A stretch of DNA of 64,000 nt from Mesorhizobium neociceri (GCF_013520985.1 NZ_JACDTY010000011.1:124001-188000); one strand, 5' to 3'; shown: positions 7,180 through 17,643, counted from the stretch's first letter. A program made the numbers and translations. The notes: generated by a model not told the origin, from the sequence alone.

Positions 7180-8211
7180 ATGCCCTCCTTGCGTATCTTT
7201 CTCGACAGACTGCTGGAGGGCGCCGCAGCCAAGGTGCCGCGCCAGGATTTGACGCATGTCGAGCGGCTGGCGCTGGTCCGCCGGCACGGCGACTTCTCGC
7301 TGGCCTATTCGACCGCCGTGCAGCAAAAGCTCTCGTATTTCGGCGACGCCGACGGCTATATCGCCTTCGGCACCAAGATGAAGCACCATTTCGCGCTCGG
7401 CGACCCGGTGGCCCATCCATCGGACCGACCCGACTACATAAGACGCTTCGTCGAAGCCGCCGACAGCCCATGGTTCGTGCAGATCGGCGAACCGACGGCG
7501 CGCGTGCTGTCCGGGCTTGGCTACAAGGTCAACCGTCTCGGCATCGACACGCGGCTGGAGCTTCCCGCGCACGACTTTTCCGGCAAGCGCAACGAAACCG
7601 TGCGCTATTCCGAACGCTGGCTCCTGAAGAAGGGGTTTTCCTTTGGCGAGGGAGCGGTCTATCTCGACGAGGTCCAGCGCCTGTCGCAGAACTGGCGGGC
7701 CGACCGTATCGTCAAGCGCTGGGAGATGGCCTTCCTCAACCGCCCCTTTGCCGATCATCTCGGCATCGATATGCGCCGTTTCGTGCTCTACAGCCCGGAA
7801 GGCGAACTTGTCGCTCTGCTCGATTTCGATCCGCTGTTCAGGGACGGCAAGGTGATCGGCTACACCACCTCGTTCAAGCGCAAGCACATCGACGCCTCGC
7901 CGCATGCCGAAATCGGGCTGACCAAATTCGCCGTCGACCGTTTTCGCAATGAGGGCCTTTCCGTCGTCACGCTCGGCCTGTCGCCGATGCTTGACGTCGG
8001 GGCCAATGAGTTTGCCGAATCGAGCTTCTGGCGTAGCGCCTTCGAGCGCGCCTATGAATCGCCCTGGGTCAACCGCAGCAAGTTCAACCTCAAGGGCCAG
8101 GCGGCGTTCAAGCGCCGCTTCCATGGCGTCGAGGAGCCGACCTACATCGCCTTCCGAAAGGGGACGCTGGTCGAGATGTTGGGACTGCTGCGCCTGATCA
8201 AGGCGATCTAG
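7180..8211 (+). CDS. DUF2156 protein (MprF catalytic-domain-like, soluble)
   Basis: A 343-aa protein matching the C-terminal synthase domain of MprF/LpiA, which transfers lysine or alanine from aminoacyl-tRNA to phosphatidylglycerol and is built of two GNAT-like folds. Recognisable parts are 'YIAFGTKMKHHFALGDPVAH' near 60-80, 'ERWLLKKGFSFGEG' near 145 and the end 'FNLKGQAAFKRRFHGVEEP'. The N-terminal transmembrane flippase of true MprF is absent. It may therefore be a stand-alone lipid aminoacyltransferase or act on another acceptor. The start at ATG 7180 gives full domain length. Confidence 0.75.
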   Translation: MPSLRIFLDRLLEGAAAKVPRQDLTHVERLALVRRHGDFSLAYSTAVQQKLSYFGDADGYIAFGTKMKHHFALGDPVAHPSDRPDYIRRFVEAADSPWFVQIGEPTARVLSGLGYKVNRLGIDTRLELPAHDFSGKRNETVRYSERWLLKKGFSFGEGAVYLDEVQRLSQNWRADRIVKRWEMAFLNRPFADHLGIDMRRFVLYSPEGELVALLDFDPLFRDGKVIGYTTSFKRKHIDASPHAEIGLTKFAVDRFRNEGLSVVTLGLSPMLDVGANEFAESSFWRSAFERAYESPWVNRSKFNLKGQAAFKRRFHGVEEPTYIAFRKGTLVEMLGLLRLIKAI

Positions 8212-8292
8212 CAAGATCCGTGGCGGCCAACGCGGCCGATCTGCCCTCAGCAAAACTGTAGATTTTGACCGACGCCACCAAGCAGTGCCGAG

Positions 8293-8361
8293 GTGACCGC
8301 GCAGGCGGATGCGGATGTCTCGATTTCCGGCAGCGGCGATGTCGATCTCTACGGCCACCCG
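8293..8361 (+). pseudogene. Possible remnant of a DUF2807-type adhesin-head gene
   Basis: Inside the otherwise empty stretch 8212-8452, a 23-codon piece reads 'ADADVSISGSGDVDLYGHP'. The 'V-x-I-S-G-S-G-D-V' strand-turn is typical of the repetitive DUF2807 beta-helix. No start or complete domain surrounds it and the frame decays right after, so this looks like a decayed C-terminal fragment. It is short enough to be coincidence. Confidence 0.3.
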
Positions 8362-8452
8362 ATCCATGAAGCGTTCGCAGATCAGAGGCAGCGGCAGCAT
8401 CACCAATGTGCCTTAGCCTCTACCGTCCGCGTCGAGCTTTGCCGGCTACCGT

Positions 8453-9232
8453 TCAGTTGCGCAGCCGGTAGCCGGTCCTGAAGATCCAGGCGACGATGGC
8501 GATGCAGATGGCCAGGAACACGACCGTCATGCCGAGGCTGACGCCGACCGATACGTCCGACTTGCCATAAAAACTCCAGCGGAAGCCGCTGATCAGGTAA
8601 ACGACCGGGTTGAACAGCGTCACCGTGCGCCAGGCCTCGGGCAGCATGTTGATCGAATAGAAGCTGCCGCCGAGGAAGGTCAGCGGCGTGATGATCAGCA
8701 GCGGCACCAGCTGCAATTGCTCGAAGCTTTTCGCCCAGATGCCGATGATGAAACCGAACAGGCTGAACGTCACCGCGGTCAGCACCAAGAAGGCGAGCAT
8801 CCAGACCGGGTGCTGGATATGCAGCGGCACGAACAGCGAGGCCGTCGCCAGGATGATCAGGCCGAGAATGATCGACTTGGTCGCGGCGCCGCCGACATAG
8901 GCGATGACGATCTCCAGATAGGACACCGGCGCGGACAGAAGCTCATAGATGGAGCCGACGAATTTCGGGAAATAGATGGCGAAGGAGGCGTTGGAGATCG
9001 ACTGCGTCAACAGCGACAGCATGATCAGGCCGGGCACGATGAAGGCGCCATAGCTGATGCCGTCGATCTCGGTGATGCGCGAGCCGATCGCCGAGCCGAA
9101 GACGACGAAATAGAGCGATGTCGAGATCACCGGCGAGACGATGCTCTGCAGCACGGTGCGGAACGCACGCGCCATCTCGACCCGGTAGATCGCCCATACT
9201 GCACGAAAATTAGGGACTGCACGCCAATTCAT
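8453..9232 (-). CDS. ABC-2 type transporter permease (YadH-like)
   Basis: A 259-aa inner-membrane protein with six hydrophobic segments and the ABC-2 permease pattern: '[13 protein letters not shown]' near the first helices, '[20 protein letters not shown]' in the middle, and the late '[20 protein letters not shown]' helix. Length and segments resemble the permease of the E. coli YadGH exporter. The ATG at 9232 overlaps the stop of the ATPase gene (ATGA), so subunits are translationally coupled. Substrate unknown; NodJ and drug exporters are in the same superfamily, but nothing here points to nodulation. Confidence 0.9.
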   Translation of the reverse strand: MNWRAVPNFRAVWAIYRVEMARAFRTVLQSIVSPVISTSLYFVVFGSAIGSRITEIDGISYGAFIVPGLIMLSLLTQSISNASFAIYFPKFVGSIYELLSAPVSYLEIVIAYVGGAATKSIILGLIILATASLFVPLHIQHPVWMLAFLVLTAVTFSLFGFIIGIWAKSFEQLQLVPLLIITPLTFLGGSFYSINMLPEAWRTVTLFNPVVYLISGFRWSFYGKSDVSVGVSLGMTVVFLAICIAIVAWIFRTGYRLRN

Positions 9233-10173
9233 GGGTCTTGCCTCAACAGATTGACGAAGATCTCCTCGAGCGAGCTGTTTTGCGTGTCCATGTCGCGGAA
9301 CTGGATGCCGGCCGCCTCGAGCTCGCGCAGCAGCGAGGCGACGCCGGGGCGTTCGCTCTGATTGTCATAGGTGTAGGTCAGCTGCCCGCCATCCGGCGAC
9401 AGCTCCAGCGCATAGCGCGAGAAAGCGTCGGGAATGGCGGTGAGCGGCGAGCGCAGCTCCAGCACCAACCGCTTGCGGCCGAGCTTGCGCATCAGCTCGG
9501 CCTTGCCCTCGACCAGGATGATCTCGCCGCGGTTGATGACGCCGACGCGGTCGGCCATCGCCTCGGCCTCTTCGATGTAATGCGTGGTGAGGATGATGGT
9601 GACGCCGTCGTCGCGCAGCCGGCGCACCATCGCCCACATGTCCTGGCGCAGCTCGACATCGACGCCGGCGGTCGGCTCATCGAGGAACAGCACGCGTGGC
9701 TCATGCGACAGCGCCTTGGCGATCATCAGCCGCCGCTTCATGCCGCCCGACAGCGTGATCGCCTTGGCGTCCTTCTTGTCCCACAGCGAGAGGTCGCGCA
9801 GCACCTTCTCGACGAAAGCAGGGTTCGGCGGCTTGCCGAACAGGCCGCGGCTGTAATTGACGGTTGCCCAGACGCTCTCGAATGCATCGATGGTCAGTTC
9901 CTGCGGGACCAGCCCGATCAGGCTGCGCGCGGCGCGGTAATCGCGGTTGATGTCATGGCCATCCACGGTAACGGTGCCGGACGAGCGGTTGACGATGCCG
10001 CAGACGATCGAGATCAGCGTCGTCTTGCCGGCGCCGTTCGGACCCAGCAGCGCGAAGATCTCGCCGCGTTCGATGTCGAGATTGATTTCCTTCAGCGCCT
10101 TAAAACCGGTGGCGTAGGTCTTGGTGACCCCGGAAATCGAAATGATGGAGGGCGAATTATTAGTGGAAGACAT
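9229..10173 (-). CDS. ABC transporter ATP-binding protein (YadG-like)
   Basis: With ATG 10173 the protein is 314 aa. It has a full set of ABC motifs: Walker A '[10 protein letters not shown]', signature 'LSGGMKRR', Walker B '[11 protein letters not shown]' and the switch histidine in 'TTHYIEEAE'. The sequence around the signature ('[20 protein letters not shown]') is very close to that of YadG of E. coli. It is the first gene of an operon with the permease at 8453. A GTG at 10230 would add 19 residues. No clear ribosome binding site precedes either start. Confidence 0.9.
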   Translation of the reverse strand: MSSTNNSPSIISISGVTKTYATGFKALKEINLDIERGEIFALLGPNGAGKTTLISIVCGIVNRSSGTVTVDGHDINRDYRAARSLIGLVPQELTIDAFESVWATVNYSRGLFGKPPNPAFVEKVLRDLSLWDKKDAKAITLSGGMKRRLMIAKALSHEPRVLFLDEPTAGVDVELRQDMWAMVRRLRDDGVTIILTTHYIEEAEAMADRVGVINRGEIILVEGKAELMRKLGRKRLVLELRSPLTAIPDAFSRYALELSPDGGQLTYTYDNQSERPGVASLLRELEAAGIQFRDMDTQNSSLEEIFVNLLRQDP

Positions 10174-10422
10174 GGGGCGGGAAACGACTGCCTGAAAGGG
10201 ATTTTTATTGCGCTGAATGTCGGTGCGCACGGCCGGAAGTCAATGCCGCTGCTGACAATTGTGGACAAACATTCCCTTTTTGCCGTTTCGGCAGGGTAGC
10301 GAGGGACGCTGACGGTTTGGCCCGGTCTGCTGCGACAACGCGCCCCGCGTGGCGCCACGCCGCTTTGACCGCGCCGCGTCCGCGGCCTATTCTTCGGCCA
10401 ACAACAGCAGCCGGAGCCCGCC

Positions 10423-11784
10423 ATGGACCCGCTCATCCTGTCGCGTATGCAGTTCGGGGCGAACATTTCGTTCCACATCCTGTTTCCGACAATCACGATT
10501 GCGCTTGGCTGGGTGCTGCTGTTCTTCAAGCTCCGCTACAATGCCACCAATGATTCCGCCTGGATGCGCGCCTATTTCACCTGGGTGAAGGTGTTCGCGC
10601 TGTCCTTCGCTATGGGCGTGGTGTCGGGCGTCACCATGAGCTTCCAGTTCGGCACCAACTGGCCGGGCTATATGGAGCATGTCGGCAACATTGCCGGGCC
10701 GCTGCTCGCTTACGAAATCCTCACCGCCTTCTTCCTCGAAGCGGCCTTCCTCGGCATCATGCTGTTCGGCTTCCGCCGCGTCTCCAACCGCGTCCACACG
10801 CTGGCCACCGTGCTGGTCGCCGGCGGCACCACCTTGTCCGCCTTCTGGATCATCGCGCTCAATTCCTGGATGCAGACGCCGGCCGGCTTCGAGATGATCG
10901 ACGGCAAGGCGCATCCCGTCGACTGGTGGGCGATCGTCTTCAACCCGTCCATGCCTTACCGTCTGGTGCACATGCTGATCGCCTCGGGGCTCACCGTCTC
11001 GTTCCTGATCGCCGGGCTGTCGGCGCTGCGCTATCTCACCGGCGACCGTTCGGAATCGATGTGGAAGGCGCTGCGCACCGGCGTCTTCACCGCCGCGATC
11101 CTGATCCCGATCCAGATCCTTGCCGGCGACCAGCATGGGCTGAACACGCTGGAGCACCAACCGCAGAAGATCGCCGCCATGGAGGCCAACTGGAACACCG
11201 GCCCGCACGTGCCGCTGGTGCTGTTCGCGTGGCCCGACGAGGCGGCGAAGGAAAACAAATTCGAGATCACCATTCCCGATGGCGCCAGCCTGGTGCTGCG
11301 GCACTCGACCAGCGGCATCGTGCCGGGGCTCAACGACTATCCCGGCCTCCATCCGCCGGTCCTTCCGTTGTTCTGGGGCTTCCGCATCATGGTCGGCACC
11401 GGCATTTTGATGCTCATCGTCTCATGGTCGGCGACCTTCTTCCTCAAGCGCCGCCACAGCCTGCCGAAGCCTCTGGCCATGCTGATGGTGCCGATGTCGC
11501 TATCCGGCTGGCTGGCGACGCTGGCCGGCTGGTACACCACCGAGATCGGCCGCCAGCCCTGGCTGGTCACCGGCGTGCTGAAGACGGCGGACGCCGTCGG
11601 CCCGGTCGCCGGCAGCCATGTCGCGCTGACGCTGGCGATCTATCTCATCCTCTATGTGCTGTTGCTGATCGCCTATCTCGGCGTGCTGGTGCACCTGGCG
11701 CTGAAGGCGGCCAAGGACGGCGATACGTCGCCGCTACCGGGCGTCATGAAGACGGCGATGTCGCAGCCGGCTGCAGGAGAGTGA
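10423..11784 (+). CDS. cydA: Cytochrome bd ubiquinol oxidase subunit I (CioA type)
   Basis: A 453-aa nine-helix subunit that oxidises quinol and holds the haem groups. It starts 'MDPLILSRMQFGANISFHIL', including the conserved distal His ligand. It also shows 'GDQHGLNTLEHQPQKIAAME' (quinol-side loop) and the signature 'TTEIGRQPW'. The Q-loop is short, as in cyanide-insensitive CioA-type oxidases rather than E. coli CydA. It is followed by cydB after one base. This terminal oxidase supports respiration at low oxygen. The 249 bases upstream hold no gene; no Fnr box was identified by eye. Confidence 0.97.
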   Translation: MDPLILSRMQFGANISFHILFPTITIALGWVLLFFKLRYNATNDSAWMRAYFTWVKVFALSFAMGVVSGVTMSFQFGTNWPGYMEHVGNIAGPLLAYEILTAFFLEAAFLGIMLFGFRRVSNRVHTLATVLVAGGTTLSAFWIIALNSWMQTPAGFEMIDGKAHPVDWWAIVFNPSMPYRLVHMLIASGLTVSFLIAGLSALRYLTGDRSESMWKALRTGVFTAAILIPIQILAGDQHGLNTLEHQPQKIAAMEANWNTGPHVPLVLFAWPDEAAKENKFEITIPDGASLVLRHSTSGIVPGLNDYPGLHPPVLPLFWGFRIMVGTGILMLIVSWSATFFLKRRHSLPKPLAMLMVPMSLSGWLATLAGWYTTEIGRQPWLVTGVLKTADAVGPVAGSHVALTLAIYLILYVLLLIAYLGVLVHLALKAAKDGDTSPLPGVMKTAMSQPAAGE

Positions 11785-11785
11785 C

Positions 11786-12790
11786 ATGAGCTTCGACTGG
11801 CCAACCGCGCTCCCCCTCATCTTCGCCGGCCTGATGGGCCTCGCCATTTTGATCTACGTCATTCTCGACGGCTTCGATCTCGGCATCGGCATCCTGTTTT
11901 CGGTCGCCGAAGATGCCGAGCAGGACACGATGATCGCGGCCATCGGCCCGTTCTGGGACGCCAACGAGACCTGGCTGGTGCTGGCCGTCGGCCTGCTTTT
12001 GGTCGCCTTCCCGATGGCGCATGGCGTCATCCTGACCGCGCTCTATTTGCCGGTCTTCGTGCTGCTCGTCGGCCTCATCCTGCGTGGCGTCGCCTTCGAT
12101 TTCCGCGCCAAGGTGCCGGCCGGCAAGAAGCATCGCTGGAACCGCATCTTCTTCCTCGGCTCCATCATCGCCTCGCTGGCGCAGGGCTATATGCTCGGCG
12201 TCTATGTGCTCGGCCTCGATGTCGGCCTTGGCGGCATCGCCTTCGGCGCGCTGGTCGCGCTCTGTCTGTCGGCCGCCTACGCCGCGATGGGCGCCGCCTG
12301 GGTCATCTACAAGACCGAAGGCGAATTGCAAAAGAAGGCAGTCGCCTGGCTGCGCACAGCGCTGGTGGTGACCGCGCTCGGCATGGCGGCGGTGTCGCTG
12401 GCCACACCCTTCGCCAGCCCGCGCATTTTCGCCAAATGGTTCGTCTGGCCGGAAATGCTCTATCTGTCGCCGCTGCCGATCCTGTCGGCGCTGCTGTTCC
12501 TGTGGCTGTGGCGGCAGACCTTCCATCTGCCCAAGCCCGACGACCGCCATGCGCTGCGGCCGTTCCTGACGCTGGCCGCCATCTTCGCGCTCGGCTTTGC
12601 CGGGCTGGCGTGGTCGTTCTACCCCTTCGTCGTGCCCGACAAGCTGACCATCTGGCAGGCGGCGTCGGCAACCGAAAGCCTCGCCATCATCCTCGCCGGC
12701 ACGGTCGTCGTGCTGCCGGTGATTATTTTCTATTCGTTCTATGCGTACCGGGTGTTTGGTGGGAAGGCGACGGATCTGACGTATGATTGA
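11786..12790 (+). CDS. cydB: Cytochrome bd ubiquinol oxidase subunit II
   Basis: A 334-aa membrane subunit starting one base after cydA. Family landmarks are 'LDGFDLGIGILF' near 30, 'IGPFWDANETWLVL' near 55-68 and 'GVAFDFRAKV' near 100. The length is normal for CydB/CioB. It supports assembly and stability of the haem-bearing subunit I. No third small subunit (CydX-like) was recognised after the stop at 12788-12790; the downstream region goes directly into a palindromic repeat. Confidence 0.96.
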   Translation: MSFDWPTALPLIFAGLMGLAILIYVILDGFDLGIGILFSVAEDAEQDTMIAAIGPFWDANETWLVLAVGLLLVAFPMAHGVILTALYLPVFVLLVGLILRGVAFDFRAKVPAGKKHRWNRIFFLGSIIASLAQGYMLGVYVLGLDVGLGGIAFGALVALCLSAAYAAMGAAWVIYKTEGELQKKAVAWLRTALVVTALGMAAVSLATPFASPRIFAKWFVWPEMLYLSPLPILSALLFLWLWRQTFHLPKPDDRHALRPFLTLAAIFALGFAGLAWSFYPFVVPDKLTIWQAASATESLAIILAGTVVVLPVIIFYSFYAYRVFGGKATDLTYD

Positions 12791-12819
12791 GGGCGCTCGC
12801 TAACGGCGGCTGGCGTAGG

Positions 12820-12975
12820 CACCCCCTCTGGCCTGCCGGCCATCTCCCCCTCAAGGGGGGAGATCAGATGGCACTTCGGCTTTCGCCAATCGCCAACGGC
12901 GGTAATGAGGCAGAACAGTTAAGCTGCTAATCTCCCCCCTTGAGGGGGAGATGCCCGGCAGGGCAGAGGGGGGTG
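12820..12975. repeat. Palindromic intergenic repeat, family A, copy 1
   Basis: Two 45-base inverted arms, each with its own inner hairpin (CTCCCCCTCAAGGGGGGAG type), enclose about 65 bases containing TTCGGCTTTCGCCAATC. The outer ends read CACCCCCTCTG and CAGAGGGGGGTG. Six more complete or half copies occur in the window. Confidence 0.85.
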
Positions 12976-13034
12976 CTGTCCCGCCAGCGTCTCCGGGAGG
13001 GCGTCGCCGCCCTCCGCACCGTCCCAAGCAACCC

Positions 13035-13766
13035 TCAGCTCTTGCTTGCCGTCAGCACCAGCACCGGCTTTTCGCTGTACAGCCCCGGGAACAGCGACTT
13101 CAAATTGGCCACCTTGGGCAGGTCGTTGTAGACGATGTAGGGGTAGGTCGGGTTGAGCGTCAGAAAATCCTGATGATACTCTTCGGCCGGATAGAAGGTT
13201 TTGCCCGTTTCCAGCGTGGTGACGATCGGCTTGTCAAACACCTTGGCCTGGTCGAGCTGGGCGATGTAGCTCTGCGCGATCTTCTGCTGCTCGCCATTCT
13301 CGGCAAAGATCGTCGAGCGGTACTGGGTGCCTGAGTCCGGACCCTGGTAGTTCAGCTGGGTCGGATTGTGGGCGACCGAGAAATAGACCTGCAGCAGCTG
13401 GCCGTAGGTCACCTTGGACGGATCGTAGGTGATCTCGACCGACTCGGCATGGCCGGTGCGACCGCTGCCCACCGTTTCGTAGACGGCGTCATCCTTGGCG
13501 CCGCCGGTGTAGCCGGAGACGGCCTTGGTCACGCCCTTGACGTGCTGGAAGACGCCCTGCACGCCCCAGAAGCAGCCGCCGGCAAAGATCGCCGTCTCGC
13601 TGCCGCCGGCGGCCTTTTCGTCCATTGCCGGCGGCGGGATCACCACCGCGTCCTCGGCCGAGCGCGCCGGGCTCTGCCAGAAGGTAGCCGCCGCCGCGGC
13701 GACCATGAGCGCCGCAAGCGCGCTCCTGGTGAAGATCGGCGTTCTCGTCTTTGCAATGTCGGTCAT
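13035..13766 (-). CDS. msrA: Exported peptide-methionine (S)-S-oxide reductase
   Basis: The chosen ATG (13766, preceded by AAGGGAG) gives 243 aa. Residues 1-37 are a signal peptide ending near 'PARSAED', so the enzyme is probably periplasmic. The catalytic motif 'GGCFWG' lies near 63-68, followed by 'YETVGSGRTGHAESVEITYD' and 'AEEYHQDF', all typical MsrA residues. The active-site Cys is the only cysteine in the protein, so the usual resolving cysteines are missing and reduction must use an external thiol. It reduces oxidised methionine in proteins. It is followed on the same strand by no linked gene. Confidence 0.92.
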   Translation of the reverse strand: MTDIAKTRTPIFTRSALAALMVAAAAATFWQSPARSAEDAVVIPPPAMDEKAAGGSETAIFAGGCFWGVQGVFQHVKGVTKAVSGYTGGAKDDAVYETVGSGRTGHAESVEITYDPSKVTYGQLLQVYFSVAHNPTQLNYQGPDSGTQYRSTIFAENGEQQKIAQSYIAQLDQAKVFDKPIVTTLETGKTFYPAEEYHQDFLTLNPTYPYIVYNDLPKVANLKSLFPGLYSEKPVLVLTASKS

Positions 13767-13890
13767 GTCTGATCTCCCTTGTTGCTGTTCATTATATACG
13801 AAAGAAGCCGCCGCCGGGTTCTCACTTTGCTGTGCGCCGGCGCCGGCTTCCCTCCTCAACCGCCAACCCCCGGCTGGTTGAGGGTTCGGC

Positions 13891-14187
13891 TTATTGCGCA
13901 GGCGCCATCGCGTCCGCCGGCTTCATCGCATCCGTTGCGGGCGCCATTGCATCGGCCGGCTTCATGGCGTCGGCCGCGGGCTTCATCGCATTCGTCGTCA
14001 TCGGGTCGGCGGGCTTCATGGCATCGGTCGCCGGTGCCATGGCATCCGCAGGCTTCATAGCGTCCGCCGGCTTCATCGCCTCGGTGGCCATCGGATCGGC
14101 CGGCTTCATGGCGTCTTCGGCGCGGGCGCCGGCGGCGAAGGCCGTCATCGAAAGCGCAAAGGCGAGCGCGGTCAGGGTCTTGGTCAT
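13891..14187 (-). CDS. Secreted Met/Lys/Pro/Ala repeat protein
   Basis: A 98-aa protein with a Sec signal peptide (1-23, 'AAGARAED'). The mature part is made almost wholly of repeats of 'DAMKPADAM' and variants ('DAMAPAT', 'DPMATEAM'). It resembles the short Met-rich 'MxKDx' pentapeptide-repeat proteins of Proteobacteria, but with Pro-Ala replacing Lys-Asp. No structured domain is visible. Function unknown; periplasmic Met-rich proteins may scavenge oxidants or bind copper, and an exported MsrA lies next to it. The start at 14187 is preceded by AAAGAGG. Confidence 0.7.
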   Translation of the reverse strand: MTKTLTALAFALSMTAFAAGARAEDAMKPADPMATEAMKPADAMKPADAMAPATDAMKPADPMTTNAMKPAADAMKPADAMAPATDAMKPADAMAPAQ

Positions 14188-14264
14188 GGTATTTCCTCTT
14201 TGAAGAGGGCGCGCGGATGCGAGCCCGGTTATGCCGCTCTTTGCGGCGTTGGGTGAAAAAGAAA

Positions 14265-14966
14265 TCAGTTGGCGGCCGCGGCCAGGATCGGCCCGCCGCC
14301 GGGTGACTGCACCAGCACCGCGGTGCTGAGGCCGCCGGAGGCTGCCGGCAATGGCAGCGAGGTGGCGTCGCCGCTCCAGCTGCCGAGCTTGGTCAGCGAG
14401 TGCACGACATTGGCATGCGGCAGCGTGCGCCCGGTGTTCTCGCCGCGCGCCACCGGCACTTCGATGACGCCCTTGTTGTAGCGAACCAGCCAGACATCGG
14501 CCTTGCCGCCCGGTGCGGAACCGGCGCCGATGGTGATCTTGCCGCCATCGAGCGACAGCGACGGCCCCTTGGTATGGCCGCTAGAGGAAATCAGCTGCTC
14601 GATTTCGCCGGGTGCGGCACCCACCGCATCGGCATCGCCATTGACCACGACCTGCGGCGTGAACGGGCCGGAACGGCCGAGCGACGGCTCATAGCGCACC
14701 TGGCGCTGCGTGAATTCCTCGCGGCCGAACGTGTCCTTCCAGCCGAGATAGTCCCAGTAGGTAACGTTGAACGACAGCGCCAGGACGTTGGGCTGGTCCT
14801 TGACCCTGATCAGATTGGCATTGGCCGGCGGGCAGGACGAGCAGCCCTGGCTGGTGAACAATTCGACCACGGTGAGCGGCTGGGCGAATGCGGTGCCGCC
14901 AAGCGTCATCAGCGCCGCGCCTGCGGCTGCCAGCATCGCGCTGCGTTTGAGGTTAAATCCAGTCAT
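14265..14966 (-). CDS. DUF1223 exported thioredoxin-fold protein
   Basis: A 233-aa protein starting at ATG 14966 behind GGAG. A signal peptide (about 1-29, 'GGTAFAQP') is followed by 'VVELFTSQGCSSCPPANANL', a CxxC motif on a thioredoxin-like fold that defines DUF1223. Further family landmarks are 'VTYWDYLGWKD' and 'TPQVVVNG'. The family is common in Alphaproteobacteria and of unknown function; the CxxC suggests redox or metal handling in the periplasm. It lies in the same orientation as msrA and the Met-rich repeat protein, 77 bases upstream of the latter. Confidence 0.85.
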   Translation of the reverse strand: MTGFNLKRSAMLAAAGAALMTLGGTAFAQPLTVVELFTSQGCSSCPPANANLIRVKDQPNVLALSFNVTYWDYLGWKDTFGREEFTQRQVRYEPSLGRSGPFTPQVVVNGDADAVGAAPGEIEQLISSSGHTKGPSLSLDGGKITIGAGSAPGGKADVWLVRYNKGVIEVPVARGENTGRTLPHANVVHSLTKLGSWSGDATSLPLPAASGGLSTAVLVQSPGGGPILAAAAN

Positions 14967-15076
14967 CAGGGGTCTCCGTTGCGGCGGCCGTTGCCGGCCA
15001 TATCCCCACTTCGCCCGGCTAAGCGGCTTCGTTACAGCGCTCACTGGTTTGTGATTGGGGCGCCGGAGCGCCCTTA

Positions 15077-15220
15077 CCTTCTCCCCTTGTGGGAGAAGGT
15101 GGATCGGCGCGCAGCGCCGAGACGGATGAGGGGTGTTCCAGGGAACACCAACGTCTCACTCCGCTGGAACACCCCTCATCCGTCGCCTTCGGCGACACCT
15201 TCTCCCACAAGGGGAGAAGG
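15077..15220. repeat. Palindromic intergenic repeat, family B, copy 1
   Basis: Inverted arms beginning CCTTCTCCCCTTGTGG and ending CCACAAGGGGAGAAGG enclose an inner inverted pair GGATGAGGGGTGTTCCAG / CTGGAACACCCCTCATCC. The arms differ internally: one has GGATCGGCGC...GAGAC, the other GCCTTCGGCGA. It ends 9 bases before the stop of the DUF559 gene. Confidence 0.85.
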
Positions 15221-15228
15221 GAGAATCA

Positions 15229-15600
15229 TCACCGCCACGGCTGCAAGTTTGTGTCCCTTACATAGGCGATGACTGTATCGCAGACGGCATCCAAATCCTT
15301 CAGCACATCATCATTCCAGAAGCGCAACACGCGAAAACCTCTCGCATGCAACTCAGCCGCGCGGATTCGGTCAGTCTCCGAGTCGGCGTGTTGGCTACCG
15401 TCAATCTCGACGATCAGGCCGGCCTCAACACAGACGAAATCGGCAACGTACTTTCCGATAGGAGCCTGGCGCCGAAATTTGATCCGGTCGAGCCTGCGGT
15501 CACGCAGTTCGTGCCACAGCTTGCTTTCGGCCTCGGTCATCTCGCGCCTCAGCGCACGGGCGAAGCTGCGTTTGGCAGGAGGGACGGGTTGGTGCGGCAT
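15229..15600 (-). CDS. DUF559 (endonuclease-like) protein
   Basis: A 123-aa protein of the DUF559 family, whose core resembles the very-short-patch repair/PD-(D/E)XK nuclease fold. Landmarks are '[20 protein letters not shown]', '[16 protein letters not shown]', '[12 protein letters not shown]' (likely metal-binding acidic residues) and '[18 protein letters not shown]'. All conserved positions are present, so it looks intact. It lies between two family B palindromic repeats, 9 and 14 bases from its ends. A second, frameshifted member is at 22751. Biological role not established. Confidence 0.85.
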   Translation of the reverse strand: MPHQPVPPAKRSFARALRREMTEAESKLWHELRDRRLDRIKFRRQAPIGKYVADFVCVEAGLIVEIDGSQHADSETDRIRAAELHARGFRVLRFWNDDVLKDLDAVCDTVIAYVRDTNLQPWR

Positions 15601-15613
15601 GGCGTCAGACTAG

Positions 15614-15696
15614 CCAACGTCTCGCTCCGCTGGAACACCCCTCATCCGTCTCGGCGCTGCGCGCCGATCCACCTTCTCCCACAAGGGGAGAAGGGA
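15614..15696. repeat. Palindromic intergenic repeat, family B, half copy
   Basis: This corresponds to one arm of family B (from AACGTCTCGCTCCGCTGGAA through CACAAGGGGAGAAGG) without its partner. It lies upstream of the DUF559 start on the other side of that gene from copy 1, and just before lepA. Confidence 0.75.
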
Positions 15697-15746
15697 AGAG
15701 GGCGCCCCGCTTGCCCCTGCTTACAGCCCCTGCTAAAGCGCGCGCC

Positions 15747-17552
<1,806 letters not shown>

Positions 17553-17555
17553 GCG

Positions 17556-17643
17556 GTCCGGCCTTCGGCCGGACGCATCGACCCGGTGGGTCGATGCGAG
17601 CGCAAATCCGGGTGGGAGCTGCCGCAGGCAGCGGGTCCCACCC
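17556..17643. other. Three consecutive stem-loops after lepA
   Basis: Three perfect stems follow the lepA stop: GTCCGGCC/GGCCGGAC (17556-17574, 3-base loop), CGCATCGACCC/GGGTCGATGCG (17574-17598, 3-base loop), and GGGTGGGA/TCCCACCC (17610-17643) enclosing an inner GCTGCC/GGCAGC. None ends in a T-run, so factor-independent termination is doubtful; the first may still help end lepA transcripts. They separate lepA from the low-G+C cassette. Confidence 0.55.

Noticed and set aside
8453-10173. ABC pair as NodIJ nodulation-factor exporter
   Set aside because: The ATPase matches YadG more closely around the signature motif, and no nod genes or nod box are present nearby.
10387-11352. 321-codon frame on the minus strand
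   Set aside because: Antisense to cydA, low-complexity charged composition, no start signal.
13891-14187. Tandem DNA repeats that look CRISPR-like at first sight
   Set aside because: The periodicity is that of repeated codons (DAMKPADAM) in a secreted protein; units are short, adjacent and without unique spacers.
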